Positions 35,869 through 44,210 of a stretch of DNA of 64,000 nucleotides are shown here, in pieces. The number at the start of each line of letters is the position of its first letter. Positions within the stretch are counted from its first letter, which is position 1. The position numbers were made by a program, and so were the translations under genes. The DNA is from Klebsiella sp. RHBSTW-00484 (GTDB taxonomy: Bacteria; Pseudomonadota; Gammaproteobacteria; Enterobacterales; Enterobacteriaceae): NCBI RefSeq assembly GCF_013705725.1, contig NZ_CP055482.1, positions 62,001-126,000 on the forward strand. Direction: 5' to 3'. A model generated the notes under the pieces. That model did not search any database and was not told where the DNA came from. It saw only the letters and a program-made list of their open reading frames with translations.

Positions 35869-36214
35869 ATCGAGAATATTTTCTGTAGCCGAGTATGTTC
35901 AGCCGTCCGAAGGCGAGCCTATTCGTTCCGTTGTGCTTGAAACCCGAGACTCAATTATCGTGGTTTGGCATGTCCATCCCGGGCAGGAAATTGCGGCTCA
36001 CATTCATCCTCACGGCCAAGACACGTGGACTGTTTTGTCGGGAATGGCTGATTACTTTCAGGGCAATGGGATTGTTCGTGCCCTCAGGGAAGGTGAGATA
36101 GCCGTGGCAAGACCGGGCCAAGTGCACGGGGCGCGAAATACAGGTACCGAGCCATTTGTGTTAGTCTCGGTTGTGGCATCAGCCAATGCCGGTTTCGTAT
36201 TGGCTGAGCGATAG
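35858..36214 (+). CDS. Cupin-domain protein (118 aa)
   Basis: A single conserved beta-barrel of the cupin type: HVHPGQEIAAHIHPHGQDTW carries the metal-binding histidines, and ARPGQVHGARNTG is the second motif. Single-cupin proteins of this size are often of unknown function. The start at ATG 35858 overlaps the HEPN gene by 11 bases. It is a passenger of the transposon. Confidence 0.82.
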   Translation: MTVESRIFSVAEYVQPSEGEPIRSVVLETRDSIIVVWHVHPGQEIAAHIHPHGQDTWTVLSGMADYFQGNGIVRALREGEIAVARPGQVHGARNTGTEPFVLVSVVASANAGFVLAER

Positions 36215-36468
36215 AGCCCAATCTCTGGAGTTGGTCCAATGAGCGGTCGGGGAGATAGGTAACAGACATGCAGCGGACACGGCTGCTAAACCAGGTCGCA
36301 AACCTCCTTGCGTCGCAGCGTGCCGCAAGCGACGCGATCAATCGAATGGGGTCGGCATGAGACTGAACACCATCCAGTTCCCGACCGCGTAGCCGCCTGT
36401 CCTGCCGATCAGGTCTTGACCATCGACGCCTGGGATCAGTCCTGAATGTTCTTGGAGACCACTACGTT

Positions 36469-36795
36469 ATGAGCCGCAGCCGCCGCAAAACACCCATCGT
36501 CGGGCACACGACCTGCGGCAGCGAGCGCGAGGACAAGAAGCTCTGGCATCAGCGCTGGCGCACCCGTGAGCGCACGGCGCTGACCAGCGCGTCGCCCGAA
36601 GCCCTGAGCGCCCATCTGCCCCTGCTGGAAAACCAGGCCAGCAGCGTCTGGTCGATGGGCAAGGATGGCCGCTCCTACTGGCCCGTCAAGCGCCAGGCCG
36701 CCACGGCGGATCGCATCGCCAATCACAAGGGACGCAACCCGCAAGAACGCGCCTCCCTGAAAAAGCGCCTGCTGCGCAAGTGGATGAGCAAATGA
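36469..36795 (+). CDS. Hypothetical basic protein (108 aa)
   Basis: The protein is very basic (MSRSRRKTPIVGHTTCGSER; KKRLLRKWMSK) and could bind nucleic acid. It has no recognised motif. I believe similar proteins occur on proteobacterial mobile elements, but no role is known to me. It overlaps the next gene by ATGA, so the three small genes form an operon. Confidence 0.6.
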   Translation: MSRSRRKTPIVGHTTCGSEREDKKLWHQRWRTRERTALTSASPEALSAHLPLLENQASSVWSMGKDGRSYWPVKRQAATADRIANHKGRNPQERASLKKRLLRKWMSK

Positions 36796-37292
36796 AGCTC
36801 TCCTTCCATCAGCACATTGCGCTGTTCTGGATGATCGGTGCTCCGGGCGTCTTCGCGCCCGTGATCGAGAACGCCAAGCGGCCCGATGCCGGCGCCGTCA
36901 TGGCGTGGGGTGTCGCGATCGTGGCGGTGATGATCCTCTTCACCCCTTTGCTGCTGCGCTGTCCACCATTCCGGCGCTGGTATGGCCGGACGGATGCGCT
37001 GTCGGAGCGGCAGCGCCAGGCGCTTGCCGAGCGCGGCCTGCGCCGCTACTACCAGACCGCTTTCGATGACGGCTACGTGCCCCGCGTGATGCCCTACGTG
37101 TGGCGCATCATCTGGACGGTCGGCGGGTTGATGGCTGTGACCGCCGTACTGCCTACCAACACCGGACGGCCAGCCTTCGATGCCTTGGTGGTCTTCTCGA
37201 CCTGGTATCCGATAGGCGTGATGCTGCTGGTTTTCGCGTCGAGGCCCCTTGGCCGGTTGATTCGCCAAAGAGCACAGGAGCGGCGGAAATGA
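36792..37292 (+). CDS. Membrane protein, unknown function (166 aa)
   Basis: About four hydrophobic helices are seen (HIALFWMIGAPGVFAPVI, VMAWGVAIVAVMILFTPLLL, IIWTVGGLMAVTAVLP, STWYPIGVMLLVFAS). The start ATG 36792 overlaps the preceding stop; the stop overlaps the next start at 37289. It is transposon cargo and I do not recognise the family. Confidence 0.6.
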   Translation: MKLSFHQHIALFWMIGAPGVFAPVIENAKRPDAGAVMAWGVAIVAVMILFTPLLLRCPPFRRWYGRTDALSERQRQALAERGLRRYYQTAFDDGYVPRVMPYVWRIIWTVGGLMAVTAVLPTNTGRPAFDALVVFSTWYPIGVMLLVFASRPLGRLIRQRAQERRK

Positions 37293-37660
37293 GCACGTCA
37301 ACCATCGAGGCGCTGGCCAGCGCCTGGGCAAGGATTGCCGAGGAAGCGGAATTCCCCGCTGACTACGAGGGGACTGCCACACCACAAGCGCATCGGGCTA
37401 GCGAAGCTATTCAGGAGCAGATTCGGGAGCGCATCGTCGCCACCAACGACATGCGGCTGTTCAGCCTGCTGCACCTGCTGGGTCAGGCGTCGCTGCGCAT
37501 GGAGCAAGCGCTGTGGCCGGAGGATTACGAGCGGATGACGCGCGAGGTTGAGGAAGCCCTGCGGCAAGCCACCGACGCCAACGCCAGATCGTACACCCAC
37601 GAAGAAGTGATGCAGGCGATGCAGGAACGCATCGACCGGGCGCGAGACAAGCCATGTTGA
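37289..37660 (+). CDS. Hypothetical helical protein (123 aa)
   Basis: A mostly helical, acidic protein (ALASAWARIAEEAEFPADYE; LFSLLHLLGQASLRMEQALW). It has no known motif. It is coupled by overlap to the membrane protein gene before and the resolvase gene after. Function unknown. Confidence 0.55.
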   Translation: MSTSTIEALASAWARIAEEAEFPADYEGTATPQAHRASEAIQEQIRERIVATNDMRLFSLLHLLGQASLRMEQALWPEDYERMTREVEEALRQATDANARSYTHEEVMQAMQERIDRARDKPC

Positions 37661-38211
37661 TTGGCTATGCGCGCGTCTCGACGCAGGATCAGAACCTGGA
37701 GCTGCAACGCGAAGCCTTGAGCAAGGCCGGATGTAAAAAGGTCTTCGAGGACAAGGTGAGTGGCACGCGGGCAGACCGGCCTGGCTTGGCCAAGACGCTC
37801 GAAATGCTGCGCGAAGGCGATACTTTGGTCGTCTGGAAGCTCGACCGGCTGGGCCGGTCGGTCAAGCAACTGGTCGATCTGGTCGGCGATCTGCACAAGC
37901 ACGGTGTCCAGTTCAGGAGCCTCACCGACTCCATCGACACCGGCACACCATCCGGGCGGTTCTTCTTCCACGTCATGGCGAGCCTTGCCGAAATGGAGCG
38001 CGAGCTGACCGTCGAGCGCACCCGCGCCGGGCTGGAAGTCGCCAAGCAGCTCGGCCGCAAAGGCGGCCGCAAGCCGAAGATGACCGACAGCAAGATCGAG
38101 TCGGCCAAGAAGCTGCTGGCCAGCGGGGTGCCGCCCAAGGACGTGGCCAAGAACCTCGGCGTGTCCATTCCGACGCTGTACCGCTGGGTGCCAGCCTCCA
38201 CGCACGCTTAG
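37654..38211 (+). CDS. tnpR: Serine resolvase TnpR (185 aa)
   Basis: The resolvase domain starts MLIGYARVSTQDQNLELQRE with catalytic Ser10, and carries LVVWKLDRLGRSVKQLVDLV and EMERELTVERTRAGL; a helix-turn-helix of the Hin/Tn3 type ends the protein (DVAKNLGVSIPTLYRW). It resolves cointegrates at a res site. Its position at the far end from tnpA, with its stop codon inside the right repeat, is uncommon among Tn3-family elements. Confidence 0.92.
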   Translation: MLIGYARVSTQDQNLELQREALSKAGCKKVFEDKVSGTRADRPGLAKTLEMLREGDTLVVWKLDRLGRSVKQLVDLVGDLHKHGVQFRSLTDSIDTGTPSGRFFFHVMASLAEMERELTVERTRAGLEVAKQLGRKGGRKPKMTDSKIESAKKLLASGVPPKDVAKNLGVSIPTLYRWVPASTHA

Positions 38212-38244
38212 CGTGCTTTATTTTCCGTTTTCTGAGACGACCCC
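38207..38244. repeat. Right 38 bp transposon end (intact)
   Basis: CTTAGCGTGCTTTATTTTCC continues to GACGACCCC. It is the exact reverse complement of the sequence rebuilt from the IS-split ends at 14166 and 30695. The corA start codon lies three bases beyond it. Confidence 0.93.
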
Positions 38245-38247
38245 TGC

Positions 38248-39216
38248 ATGACCATTATCGCCGCATATTATTACAACGAAGGTAAGCGAGTCCGTGAAAT
38301 CAGGCTCGATGAGCACGTCGAACTAAACGAGAATCGCTCGGGCTTCTGCTGGATCGCGCTTAGCGAGCCCACCGCAGACGAACTCAGCGCGATCCAGACG
38401 ACGTATAACCTCCATCCTTTGGCGATCGACAACGCCATGCACCCGCTGTGCCCGCCCAAGCTCGAGGTCTACAACGATGAGTTGTACGTCGTCGCCCAGA
38501 CCGCCGAGCTGGTCGGCGACCGGATCAGCTACGGCAAGATGGCGATCTTCACCGGTCACAATCACCTTATCACCGTGCGGCACGGCAATGCCGGAGCGCT
38601 GGGCAAACTTCGGGAGCAACTCGAGGCATCGCCGACGCAGTTCGGCAAGGGTGTCGACTATGTGCTGCACGCGATCTTGCACCGAGTGGTCGACCAGTAT
38701 CTGCCCATCTTCGAAATGATCGAGGACGACGTCCTGGCGATGGAGCGACGGTCGCTGCACGATTTCCTCGAGCCAGAAGAGGTGGCGCGAATCTTCGAAC
38801 TAAGGTCCGAACTCACGCGGTTCCAGCGCACGCTCGGGGCTATGGCCGAGCTGGTGCGAAAGCTCGTTCGCGGCCACTTTCCCTGCATCAGCGCCGAAAT
38901 GACACCATATTTCCACGACGTCGCGGACCATGTCCACCGCGTGCAGTCCATGGTCGACGGCCTCCTGCTTGTCCTGTCCACGGTCTTCGAGGCCAGCAGC
39001 CTTCTGGAAGCGCAAAGGATCGGTGTGGTCACTCGCCAGCTCGCGGCCTGGGCGGCGATCTTGGCGGTCCCGACGGCGATCGCCGGAATATATGGCATGA
39101 ACTTCAAGCACATGCCGGAACTGGACACGCCATATGGCTACTTCGTCGTGCTCGGAGTGATAGCGGTGTTCTGCCTTCTCCTATTCATGCGCTTCAAGAA
39201 GGCCAAGTGGCTATGA
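38248..39216 (+). CDS. corA: CorA-type magnesium/divalent cation transporter (322 aa)
   Basis: The large soluble N-terminal domain is followed by two C-terminal membrane helices (LAAWAAILAVPTAIAGIYGM and YFVVLGVIAVFCLLLFMRF) with the signature GMN between them. CorA is a pentameric channel for Mg2+ and sometimes Co2+ or Ni2+. The start at ATG 38248 is only three bases from the transposon end, so its promoter is gone and any expression depends on read-through from tnpR. Confidence 0.93.
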   Translation: MTIIAAYYYNEGKRVREIRLDEHVELNENRSGFCWIALSEPTADELSAIQTTYNLHPLAIDNAMHPLCPPKLEVYNDELYVVAQTAELVGDRISYGKMAIFTGHNHLITVRHGNAGALGKLREQLEASPTQFGKGVDYVLHAILHRVVDQYLPIFEMIEDDVLAMERRSLHDFLEPEEVARIFELRSELTRFQRTLGAMAELVRKLVRGHFPCISAEMTPYFHDVADHVHRVQSMVDGLLLVLSTVFEASSLLEAQRIGVVTRQLAAWAAILAVPTAIAGIYGMNFKHMPELDTPYGYFVVLGVIAVFCLLLFMRFKKAKWL

Positions 39217-39307
39217 GTAACGCACTTCGCGAGCTTCTCCGTCCGCCGAGTCACAGCGCGCTTTGTGCGCGAGCGTGTCCAATCCAGTTCAAGATGAAGG
39301 TGCTTCC

Positions 39308-39880
39308 ATGACCTCCCAGGTGACCGACGTTCTAGAAGCAGTCCAGTCATTCATCGCCAAAGGCTATGACCGCGAATACCGCGTCAAGGACGGCAATCTC
39401 GTCGATCTCGAACTAGGGTCAACCCTCGATGCATGCAGCATTCGCGTCGATGCGGCGTTGCGCCTCGAGAGCGGGGACGACGGCGAAGATGCCTCCAACA
39501 TCTACGCGATCACCGATCCGGCGACAGAGCATAAAGGCCTGTTGATCGACGCCTTCGACGTGTTCCACGAAATCTGCCCCCGCGACTTGTCCGAGCGCCT
39601 TGTGGCGCATCGGGAAACAGCACCGGCAGGTGACCAGGACGCGCCGAGCAAGCACGGACTACGGAAAGTCTACAAGAGCGAGTTTCACAGCGATCCCGAG
39701 CGTTACGTTCTGCGCGAGGGCTTTCCAGACTTCCCGCCATGCCCTTTCGGCCAATCCTTCAGCATCCTCGGCTTCGATACCGCCGAGCAGGAATATGTCT
39801 GGCTCGTCACGAGCATCATTCGAGATCCTCGGCTGATCAGGGTTCCATACCAGGGCGAAGACGTCATCAGCGACGAATAG
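39308..39880 (+). CDS. Hypothetical protein with small PRPP-synthetase-annotated domain (190 aa)
   Basis: The first 85 residues (VTDVLEAVQSFIAKGYDREY, then NIYAITDPATEHKGLLIDAF) resemble a short family that databases often label phosphoribosylpyrophosphate synthetase without biochemical support. The second half (KSEFHSDPERYVLREGFPDF, PFGQSFSILGFDTAEQEYVW) is unfamiliar. I would not assign an enzyme activity. Confidence 0.5.
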   Translation: MTSQVTDVLEAVQSFIAKGYDREYRVKDGNLVDLELGSTLDACSIRVDAALRLESGDDGEDASNIYAITDPATEHKGLLIDAFDVFHEICPRDLSERLVAHRETAPAGDQDAPSKHGLRKVYKSEFHSDPERYVLREGFPDFPPCPFGQSFSILGFDTAEQEYVWLVTSIIRDPRLIRVPYQGEDVISDE

Positions 39881-39967
39881 CGGTGTCGCTTAGCCGGAAA
39901 GGCTGGCCTTCCTGGCCCACACATCTGCAGGCTGAACTTTAAGAACATCGAAAATTAGGAGGTGATT

Positions 39968-40417
39968 ATGGACTGGAACAAGGACCACATACGAGAAACT
40001 ATGCTCTTGCTGGAGACAGCAGCGTTGCACAGCGCTCGCGAAAACTACCTGGACTATGTCTCTACCGCTCGGCTCGATCGGAGCGAACCGATCGAAAACG
40101 ACGAACTAGCTCAGGCCGAGGTCGCGAGCGACTTCGCTGAAGCGCTCGATGACACGCTCCATGACTACGCCAATAAACTCGAAAAGCTCAGGACGATCGA
40201 TTTCGGCCCCAAGTTGGCCGTCAACGAAGGCGCTGTCGTCAAGCTGTCCGGCCGCCACTTTGTGATCGCGGTGTCAACGAGCAAGTTTACCTGTCAGGGG
40301 CGTGAGCTCATGGGCATTTCCACGATGGCGCCGATCTTCGAAGCGATCGAGGGTGCCCGAGCCGGGGAGACCGTGCAGTTCAACGGCCGGGACCTCACCG
40401 TAGAAGACGTGGAATAA
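39968..40417 (+). CDS. GreA/GreB-like C-terminal domain protein (149 aa)
   Basis: An N-terminal helical region (LLLETAALHSARENYLDYVS to about residue 75) leads into a beta domain with MGISTMAPIFEAIEGARAGE-TVQF, the SPIGxALxGKxxGDxV-type end of GreA/GreB/Rnk proteins. These bind RNA polymerase. The coiled N-terminal finger acids of GreA are not clear, so this may be a Rnk-like or unrelated regulator. AGGAGG lies just before ATG 39968. Confidence 0.55.
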   Translation: MDWNKDHIRETMLLLETAALHSARENYLDYVSTARLDRSEPIENDELAQAEVASDFAEALDDTLHDYANKLEKLRTIDFGPKLAVNEGAVVKLSGRHFVIAVSTSKFTCQGRELMGISTMAPIFEAIEGARAGETVQFNGRDLTVEDVE

Positions 40418-40523
40418 AGCCCTCCACCGCAGCCGGCGCGCTAGTGCCGAACGCCCTGCATCTCTTTCTGCATGCATACGGTCACTTGCAGCCGCGTTGA
40501 CCTGGCTCATCAAAGGCAAACTC

Positions 40524-40925
40524 ATGACAACACCTTCATTCTTCATCACCCCCGGATACGGGACGCGCCTGCATGACGCGCTTCATTATTCTCAGGCAAT
40601 GCGCATTGGTGACCGCGTGGAGATCTCCGGACAGGGCGGATGGAACGACGATCTCGTCATTCCGGAGTCGATTGAGGAAGAGATCGAGCAGGCGTTCAAG
40701 AACGTGGAACGGACGCTCGCGACCGCCGGAGCACGCTGGCCGCATGTGGTCCACGTCAATTCCTATCACGTCGGTGGATTCCCTCCCGTGATCAACGAAA
40801 CAATGGCCAAGCTGTATCGCCACTACATGCCCGACCGCGCTCCAATCTGGACGCAGTTGGGAATCGAAGCGCTGGGGCTTCCAACCATGCGTATCGAAAT
40901 TCGCGTAACAGCTATCATCGCCTGA
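40524..40925 (+). CDS. RidA/YjgF-family protein (133 aa)
   Basis: The RidA fold is indicated by GYGTRLHDALHYSQAMRIGD, VEISGQGGWNDD, and the C-terminal GLPTMRIEIRVTAI with the substrate-binding Arg. RidA deaminates reactive enamines and imines; in E. coli it also becomes a chaperone after N-chlorination, which fits a reactive-chlorine theme by analogy only. The start is ATG 40524. Confidence 0.88.
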   Translation: MTTPSFFITPGYGTRLHDALHYSQAMRIGDRVEISGQGGWNDDLVIPESIEEEIEQAFKNVERTLATAGARWPHVVHVNSYHVGGFPPVINETMAKLYRHYMPDRAPIWTQLGIEALGLPTMRIEIRVTAIIA

Positions 40926-40955
40926 CCCCGCGGTTCGTGCAGGCGCCGTGCCGCG

Positions 40956-42218
40956 CTAATCCCGCACGCCCTGCGCCCGCTTCTCCATGCATATCATCGT
41001 ATCGAGAGATCCGGTTATCATCGGCGTGCTCGGAGAACGGGGGGCCGCCTTGGCCTGGTTGGCGCGCCTCGGCTGCCTGCGGGCGATGGCCAGCACTGCC
41101 AGGAGCGTGAGCAACGCCGCCGCATAAAGGAACAGGCCGCCAGGGCCGACGATATTCATTGCAGCTGCTCCTATTAGGGGGCCAGCGGCTGTCCCGATCC
41201 CGTTGAGCAACAGAAGCCCGCGCGCGGTGCCGAGTAGCCGACCGGCCGGAAGATCGTCGTTTGCGACGGCGAGACACAACGAATAAATCGGGATGCCAAA
41301 GCCGCCGAACAGCGCACCTGCCGCAAGGAGCAGCGGCAGAGGCGCTTCCACCGCCAACGCTACGCCGATGGCAGACGCTGCGGACGCCAGCGCCGCACCG
41401 GCGATGACAAGATTCCGGGGCACTCGATCCGAAAGCCAACCGAGTGGCCAATGGAAGGCGAGCGTTCCACCAAGAACCGCAGCCATGAAGGCGGAGATAC
41501 CGCCCACATCGAGGCCGATGCTCTGGGCGAAGTTCGCGCCCATGCCCCAGAAACCACCGATAGCCAGGCCGGCCAGGAAAGCGCCAGCCGCAGCGAGAGG
41601 TGATACGAGGACGAGGTCCCTGAACGCGACCCATTCCTGTTCCACCTGGGCCGGCGGATGACTGGGCAGCAAGGTGATCGGAACCACCGCCGCTGATATC
41701 AGCAGCGACACGATGAGGAACAATGTCACGTCGGCGGGCGGTGCGATGTTGAGTAACGCCTGCCCGATTGCCCATGAGCCCATAGAGACAACTCCGAATA
41801 TCGACAGGAGCTGCCCGCGTGTGGATGGCAATGCGTGGGCGTTGAGCCAACTCTCCGTTGCGAGGATCATGCCCGCGTAGGCCAAGCCGGTAATCAGGCG
41901 AAGCGGCATCCAGGCGATCGGCTCCACGAACGCCACATGGAGAAGGGCGGTCATCGAGGCAATGGCCGCGAAGCCGGCGAAGGTTCTGACATGTCCCACG
42001 GAGACGATGATCGGTGGCAACACGAGCGCGCCGATCGTGAAACCCGCGAAATAGAAGGACATCATCGCGCTGATCGCGCCGGTCGAGAACCCCTTATGGC
42101 CGGCTCTCACGATCAGGAGCGTGCTCAGCAGGCCATTGCCCAGCAGCAGAGCGGCGACGCTCAGCAGCAGCGCCGCCACCGGCGCGAGAACGAGGCCGCG
42201 CTTGCCCGCCGACCTCAT
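40956..42218 (-). CDS. MFS transporter (420 aa)
   Basis: Twelve hydrophobic helices with two symmetrical halves are visible; HWPLGWLSDRVPRN between helices is the MFS loop motif (G-x-L-x-D-R). It resembles the YcaD/UMF-type transporters of unknown substrate. The start ATG 42218 overlaps the stop of the DM13 gene (ATGA), giving an operon of thioredoxin-like, DM13 and MFS genes. Confidence 0.87.
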   Translation of the reverse strand: MRSAGKRGLVLAPVAALLLSVAALLLGNGLLSTLLIVRAGHKGFSTGAISAMMSFYFAGFTIGALVLPPIIVSVGHVRTFAGFAAIASMTALLHVAFVEPIAWMPLRLITGLAYAGMILATESWLNAHALPSTRGQLLSIFGVVSMGSWAIGQALLNIAPPADVTLFLIVSLLISAAVVPITLLPSHPPAQVEQEWVAFRDLVLVSPLAAAGAFLAGLAIGGFWGMGANFAQSIGLDVGGISAFMAAVLGGTLAFHWPLGWLSDRVPRNLVIAGAALASAASAIGVALAVEAPLPLLLAAGALFGGFGIPIYSLCLAVANDDLPAGRLLGTARGLLLLNGIGTAAGPLIGAAAMNIVGPGGLFLYAAALLTLLAVLAIARRQPRRANQAKAAPRSPSTPMITGSLDTMICMEKRAQGVRD

Positions 42219-42727
42219 GGTATCCATCGCCGGGCTCGTTCTCGGGCCTGACTTGAGGGTTGATACTCTGCCGCACTGATGAACTGGTCGAATGCTTCGC
42301 ACCAGATGACGACCGTGTTGTAGTCACGGACATCGATGCCGGCAGGCACCTCGACGATGAAGCCGTTGAACGTCTTCACATCGCCCACGCGGACTGATCT
42401 GTCCTTGATTAGGAGAAAGGCCTCCTTCGTGTCGACGAAACGTGGTGCGAGGTAGAGCTTGTAGTCGGGACCAGGGGCGAGGCGCCCGATATGGGCGATA
42501 CGGTCGCGCGAGACCCGGATCTCGCCTTCCCCCCAGTGAAGCAGGTCGCTGCCTTTGAGATCGCGGGCCAGACGCCCTGCGTAGAGCGTCTCGGCTGAGA
42601 TGGTCCGCAAGGCCGCCGCGTCCGGGGCCTGGGGGGCGGTCAGGATCGGCAGCGTGTAGACACCGCCCGCGAAGCCCATGGCGAGCATCGCGAGATGGGT
42701 GGCAATCAGGATGACCCAGCGCCGCAT
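42215..42727 (-). CDS. DM13-domain protein, exported (170 aa)
   Basis: An N-terminal membrane anchor or signal (WVILIATHLAMLAMGFAGGV) precedes a DM13 domain (ARDLKGSDLLHWGEGEIRVS, LYLAPRFV, VPAGIDVRDYNTVVIWCEAF with the conserved Cys). DM13 is thought to take part in electron transfer or redox reactions at the cell surface. It lies four bases after the thioredoxin-like gene. Confidence 0.85.
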   Translation of the reverse strand: MRRWVILIATHLAMLAMGFAGGVYTLPILTAPQAPDAAALRTISAETLYAGRLARDLKGSDLLHWGEGEIRVSRDRIAHIGRLAPGPDYKLYLAPRFVDTKEAFLLIKDRSVRVGDVKTFNGFIVEVPAGIDVRDYNTVVIWCEAFDQFISAAEYQPSSQARERARRWIP

Positions 42728-42730
42728 CGG

Positions 42731-43201
42731 TTACACCAGCTCCAGTCCCTTCACGAGCTGATCGGCGTCGAGATGGAAGTCCGAGAATACGATGCGGCCG
42801 CCAGCGTCCATCACGGAGAACCAGGGCGTTCCCCGCGTGCGGTAGTCCTCCATGAAGGTGGGAAGCGTCGCGCCGGCAGGTGGCTCGTCCTGACCGAACG
42901 CGACAGGAAGCGCATACTTGAGCTGGTTCACGCGCAGCTTCTCGAAGGTGTTCTCATCCGCTCCTTCGAAGACGGTCTGGATCACCGCGAAGCCCACGCC
43001 CTTGGCGCTCAATGCACCATGCAACCTTTGTAGCGTCGGAAATCCATGCAAATGGCAGCCACGGCACCAGTGCTGGAAGGCGAAGAGGACTTTCGGGCCG
43101 GTGCCGAGATCCGACAGCTTGAGCGGCGCGATGCTTTCTCCATCCGCGCCAATCCATCTCTGCACCCGCAGCTCGGGGGCTTGTCGTTCGTCGACGCTCA
43201 T
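42731..43201 (-). CDS. Thioredoxin/TlpA-like protein (156 aa)
   Basis: The active site is FAFQHWCRGCHLHGFPTL (Cys46, Cys49). The remaining fold (GVGFAVIQTVFEGADENTFE, TPWFSVMDAGGRIVFSDFHL) fits a peroxiredoxin/TlpA-type thioredoxin. There is no signal peptide. The start is ATG 43201; the frame upstream is non-coding. First gene of the thioredoxin-DM13-MFS operon, with a palindrome at 43281 upstream. Confidence 0.86.
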   Translation of the reverse strand: MSVDERQAPELRVQRWIGADGESIAPLKLSDLGTGPKVLFAFQHWCRGCHLHGFPTLQRLHGALSAKGVGFAVIQTVFEGADENTFEKLRVNQLKYALPVAFGQDEPPAGATLPTFMEDYRTRGTPWFSVMDAGGRIVFSDFHLDADQLVKGLELV

Positions 43202-43280
43202 CTGATCCTCCAATTCCGATGCAGAAGTCCGATGAGTGGTCGCGTGTGGCGATGGCACGCGAACCTCACCGCCTTGATCC

Positions 43281-43295
43281 CCTACAGGTTGTAGG
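43281..43295. promoter_or_regulatory. Palindrome upstream of the thioredoxin-like operon
   Basis: CCTACA-ggt-TGTAGG has perfect 6 bp arms and lies 80 bases upstream of the operon start. It differs from the TATATGCG-type sites, so a different regulator would bind it. Confidence 0.4.
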
Positions 43296-43352
43296 ATGCG
43301 AGTTCGCCGACCGATACCTCGTGGCCAGCCCCGCCGTTCTTCCGTCGGTGTG

Positions 43353-43658
43353 TCACCGCCGCCCCTCAATGACAAAGGCGCGATAGCGGGAACCGGCAAA
43401 ACGGTGCGCAGCGATGGTTTGGTAGGCGGGGCTATGATACCAATCACGGGCGGCCTGCATCGTCGGGAACCGCAAAATTACGGCCCCTTCGACGGGCGGC
43501 CCCTCCAAATGCTCCATCGCGCCATAAGCGGCGAGAAAGGTTACGTCGTGGCCATCGAACGATGGGCCGACGCCTGCAGAATAGGTTGCGAGTTCTTCCG
43601 GATCGGTGGTTTCTTCGCGGGTGAAGACGACGAACGCTTCCATCTTAAAGTCTTTCAT
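43353..43658 (-). CDS. DUF1330 family protein (101 aa)
   Basis: A ferredoxin-like dimeric alpha/beta fold is indicated by MEAFVVFTREETTDPEELAT, EGAVILRFPTMQAARDWYHS, PAYQTIAAHRFAGSRYRAFV, the DUF1330 pattern. Function is unknown; members cluster with oxidoreductases. The start is ATG 43658 or 43643. Confidence 0.85.
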   Translation of the reverse strand: MKDFKMEAFVVFTREETTDPEELATYSAGVGPSFDGHDVTFLAAYGAMEHLEGPPVEGAVILRFPTMQAARDWYHSPAYQTIAAHRFAGSRYRAFVIEGRR

Positions 43659-43705
43659 AAGGTCGCATCTGCAGGCCACCGCCGCTGGCGATGGCCTTAA
43701 AGTCG

Positions 43706-44137
43706 TCAGGCTGGCAGCTCGAACCCGATTTTCGTGAGTGCCTCGACGCACGCATCCTGATCCTGCTGATAGTTGCCTCCGGAGATGCCGATCCCGCCGA
43801 TCAACTTCCCGTCTTCCAGGATCGGATAGCCTCCGCCGACAGCGACCATCCGGGGGCGATAGGCCAGCGGCGCCACTTTTGGATCGTTCGAAACATAGTC
43901 GTTCCAGACATGGGTGGGGTACCCAAACGAGGCGGAACTCCAAGCCTTGTCGATGGCAACATCGACGGTGAGAAACGGCGCGTCATCAGTGCGCTCGAAC
44001 GCGCGCAGGTTACCGGTGGCGTCGACGACGGCGACCGCAGCCGGGATGCCGATTGTACGTGCCGCGGCGATCGCCGCGTCGATGAGGGCGACGGCGGTTT
44101 CGCGGTTGATCGAGGCGGTGGCAATGGATTTCGTCAT
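43706..44137 (-). CDS. HbpS/GlcG-like heme-binding family protein (143 aa)
   Basis: The pattern AVALIDAAIAAARTIGIPAA, VVDATGNLRAFERTDDAPFL, GGGYPILEDGKLIGGIGISG marks the DUF336 (GlcG/HbpS) family. HbpS binds heme and senses redox stress in Streptomyces. The gene lies in the same direction as its neighbours and 73 bases upstream of the next downstream coding end. Confidence 0.85.
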   Translation of the reverse strand: MTKSIATASINRETAVALIDAAIAAARTIGIPAAVAVVDATGNLRAFERTDDAPFLTVDVAIDKAWSSASFGYPTHVWNDYVSNDPKVAPLAYRPRMVAVGGGYPILEDGKLIGGIGISGGNYQQDQDACVEALTKIGFELPA

Positions 44138-44210
44138 GAAATTTCCTTCGCCGTGGCGTAATCCGTCCGGCGTTCTTGAGGTTAGAAAAGACGTTCGGCG
44201 GTGGCAGTCA

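Larger units (their letters stand above)
30695..38244. mobile_element. Complete Tn3-family transposon (Tn21 subgroup) with HEPN/MNT cargo
   Basis: The element has 38 bp ends at 30695 (split by IS5075) and 38207-38244, identical once the IS is removed. Transposase lies just inside the left end (leftward) and resolvase just inside the right end (rightward); both genes use the stop codon TAG inside the repeat. Cargo: MNT antitoxin, HEPN toxin, a cupin, and three small genes. The 5 bp flanks differ (AGCCA left, TGCAT right), so the two flanking pieces were not joined before insertion. Confidence 0.88.

Noticed and set aside
30695..38244. 5 bp target duplication around the HEPN/MNT transposon
   Set aside because: The flanks are AGCCA and TGCAT and do not match.
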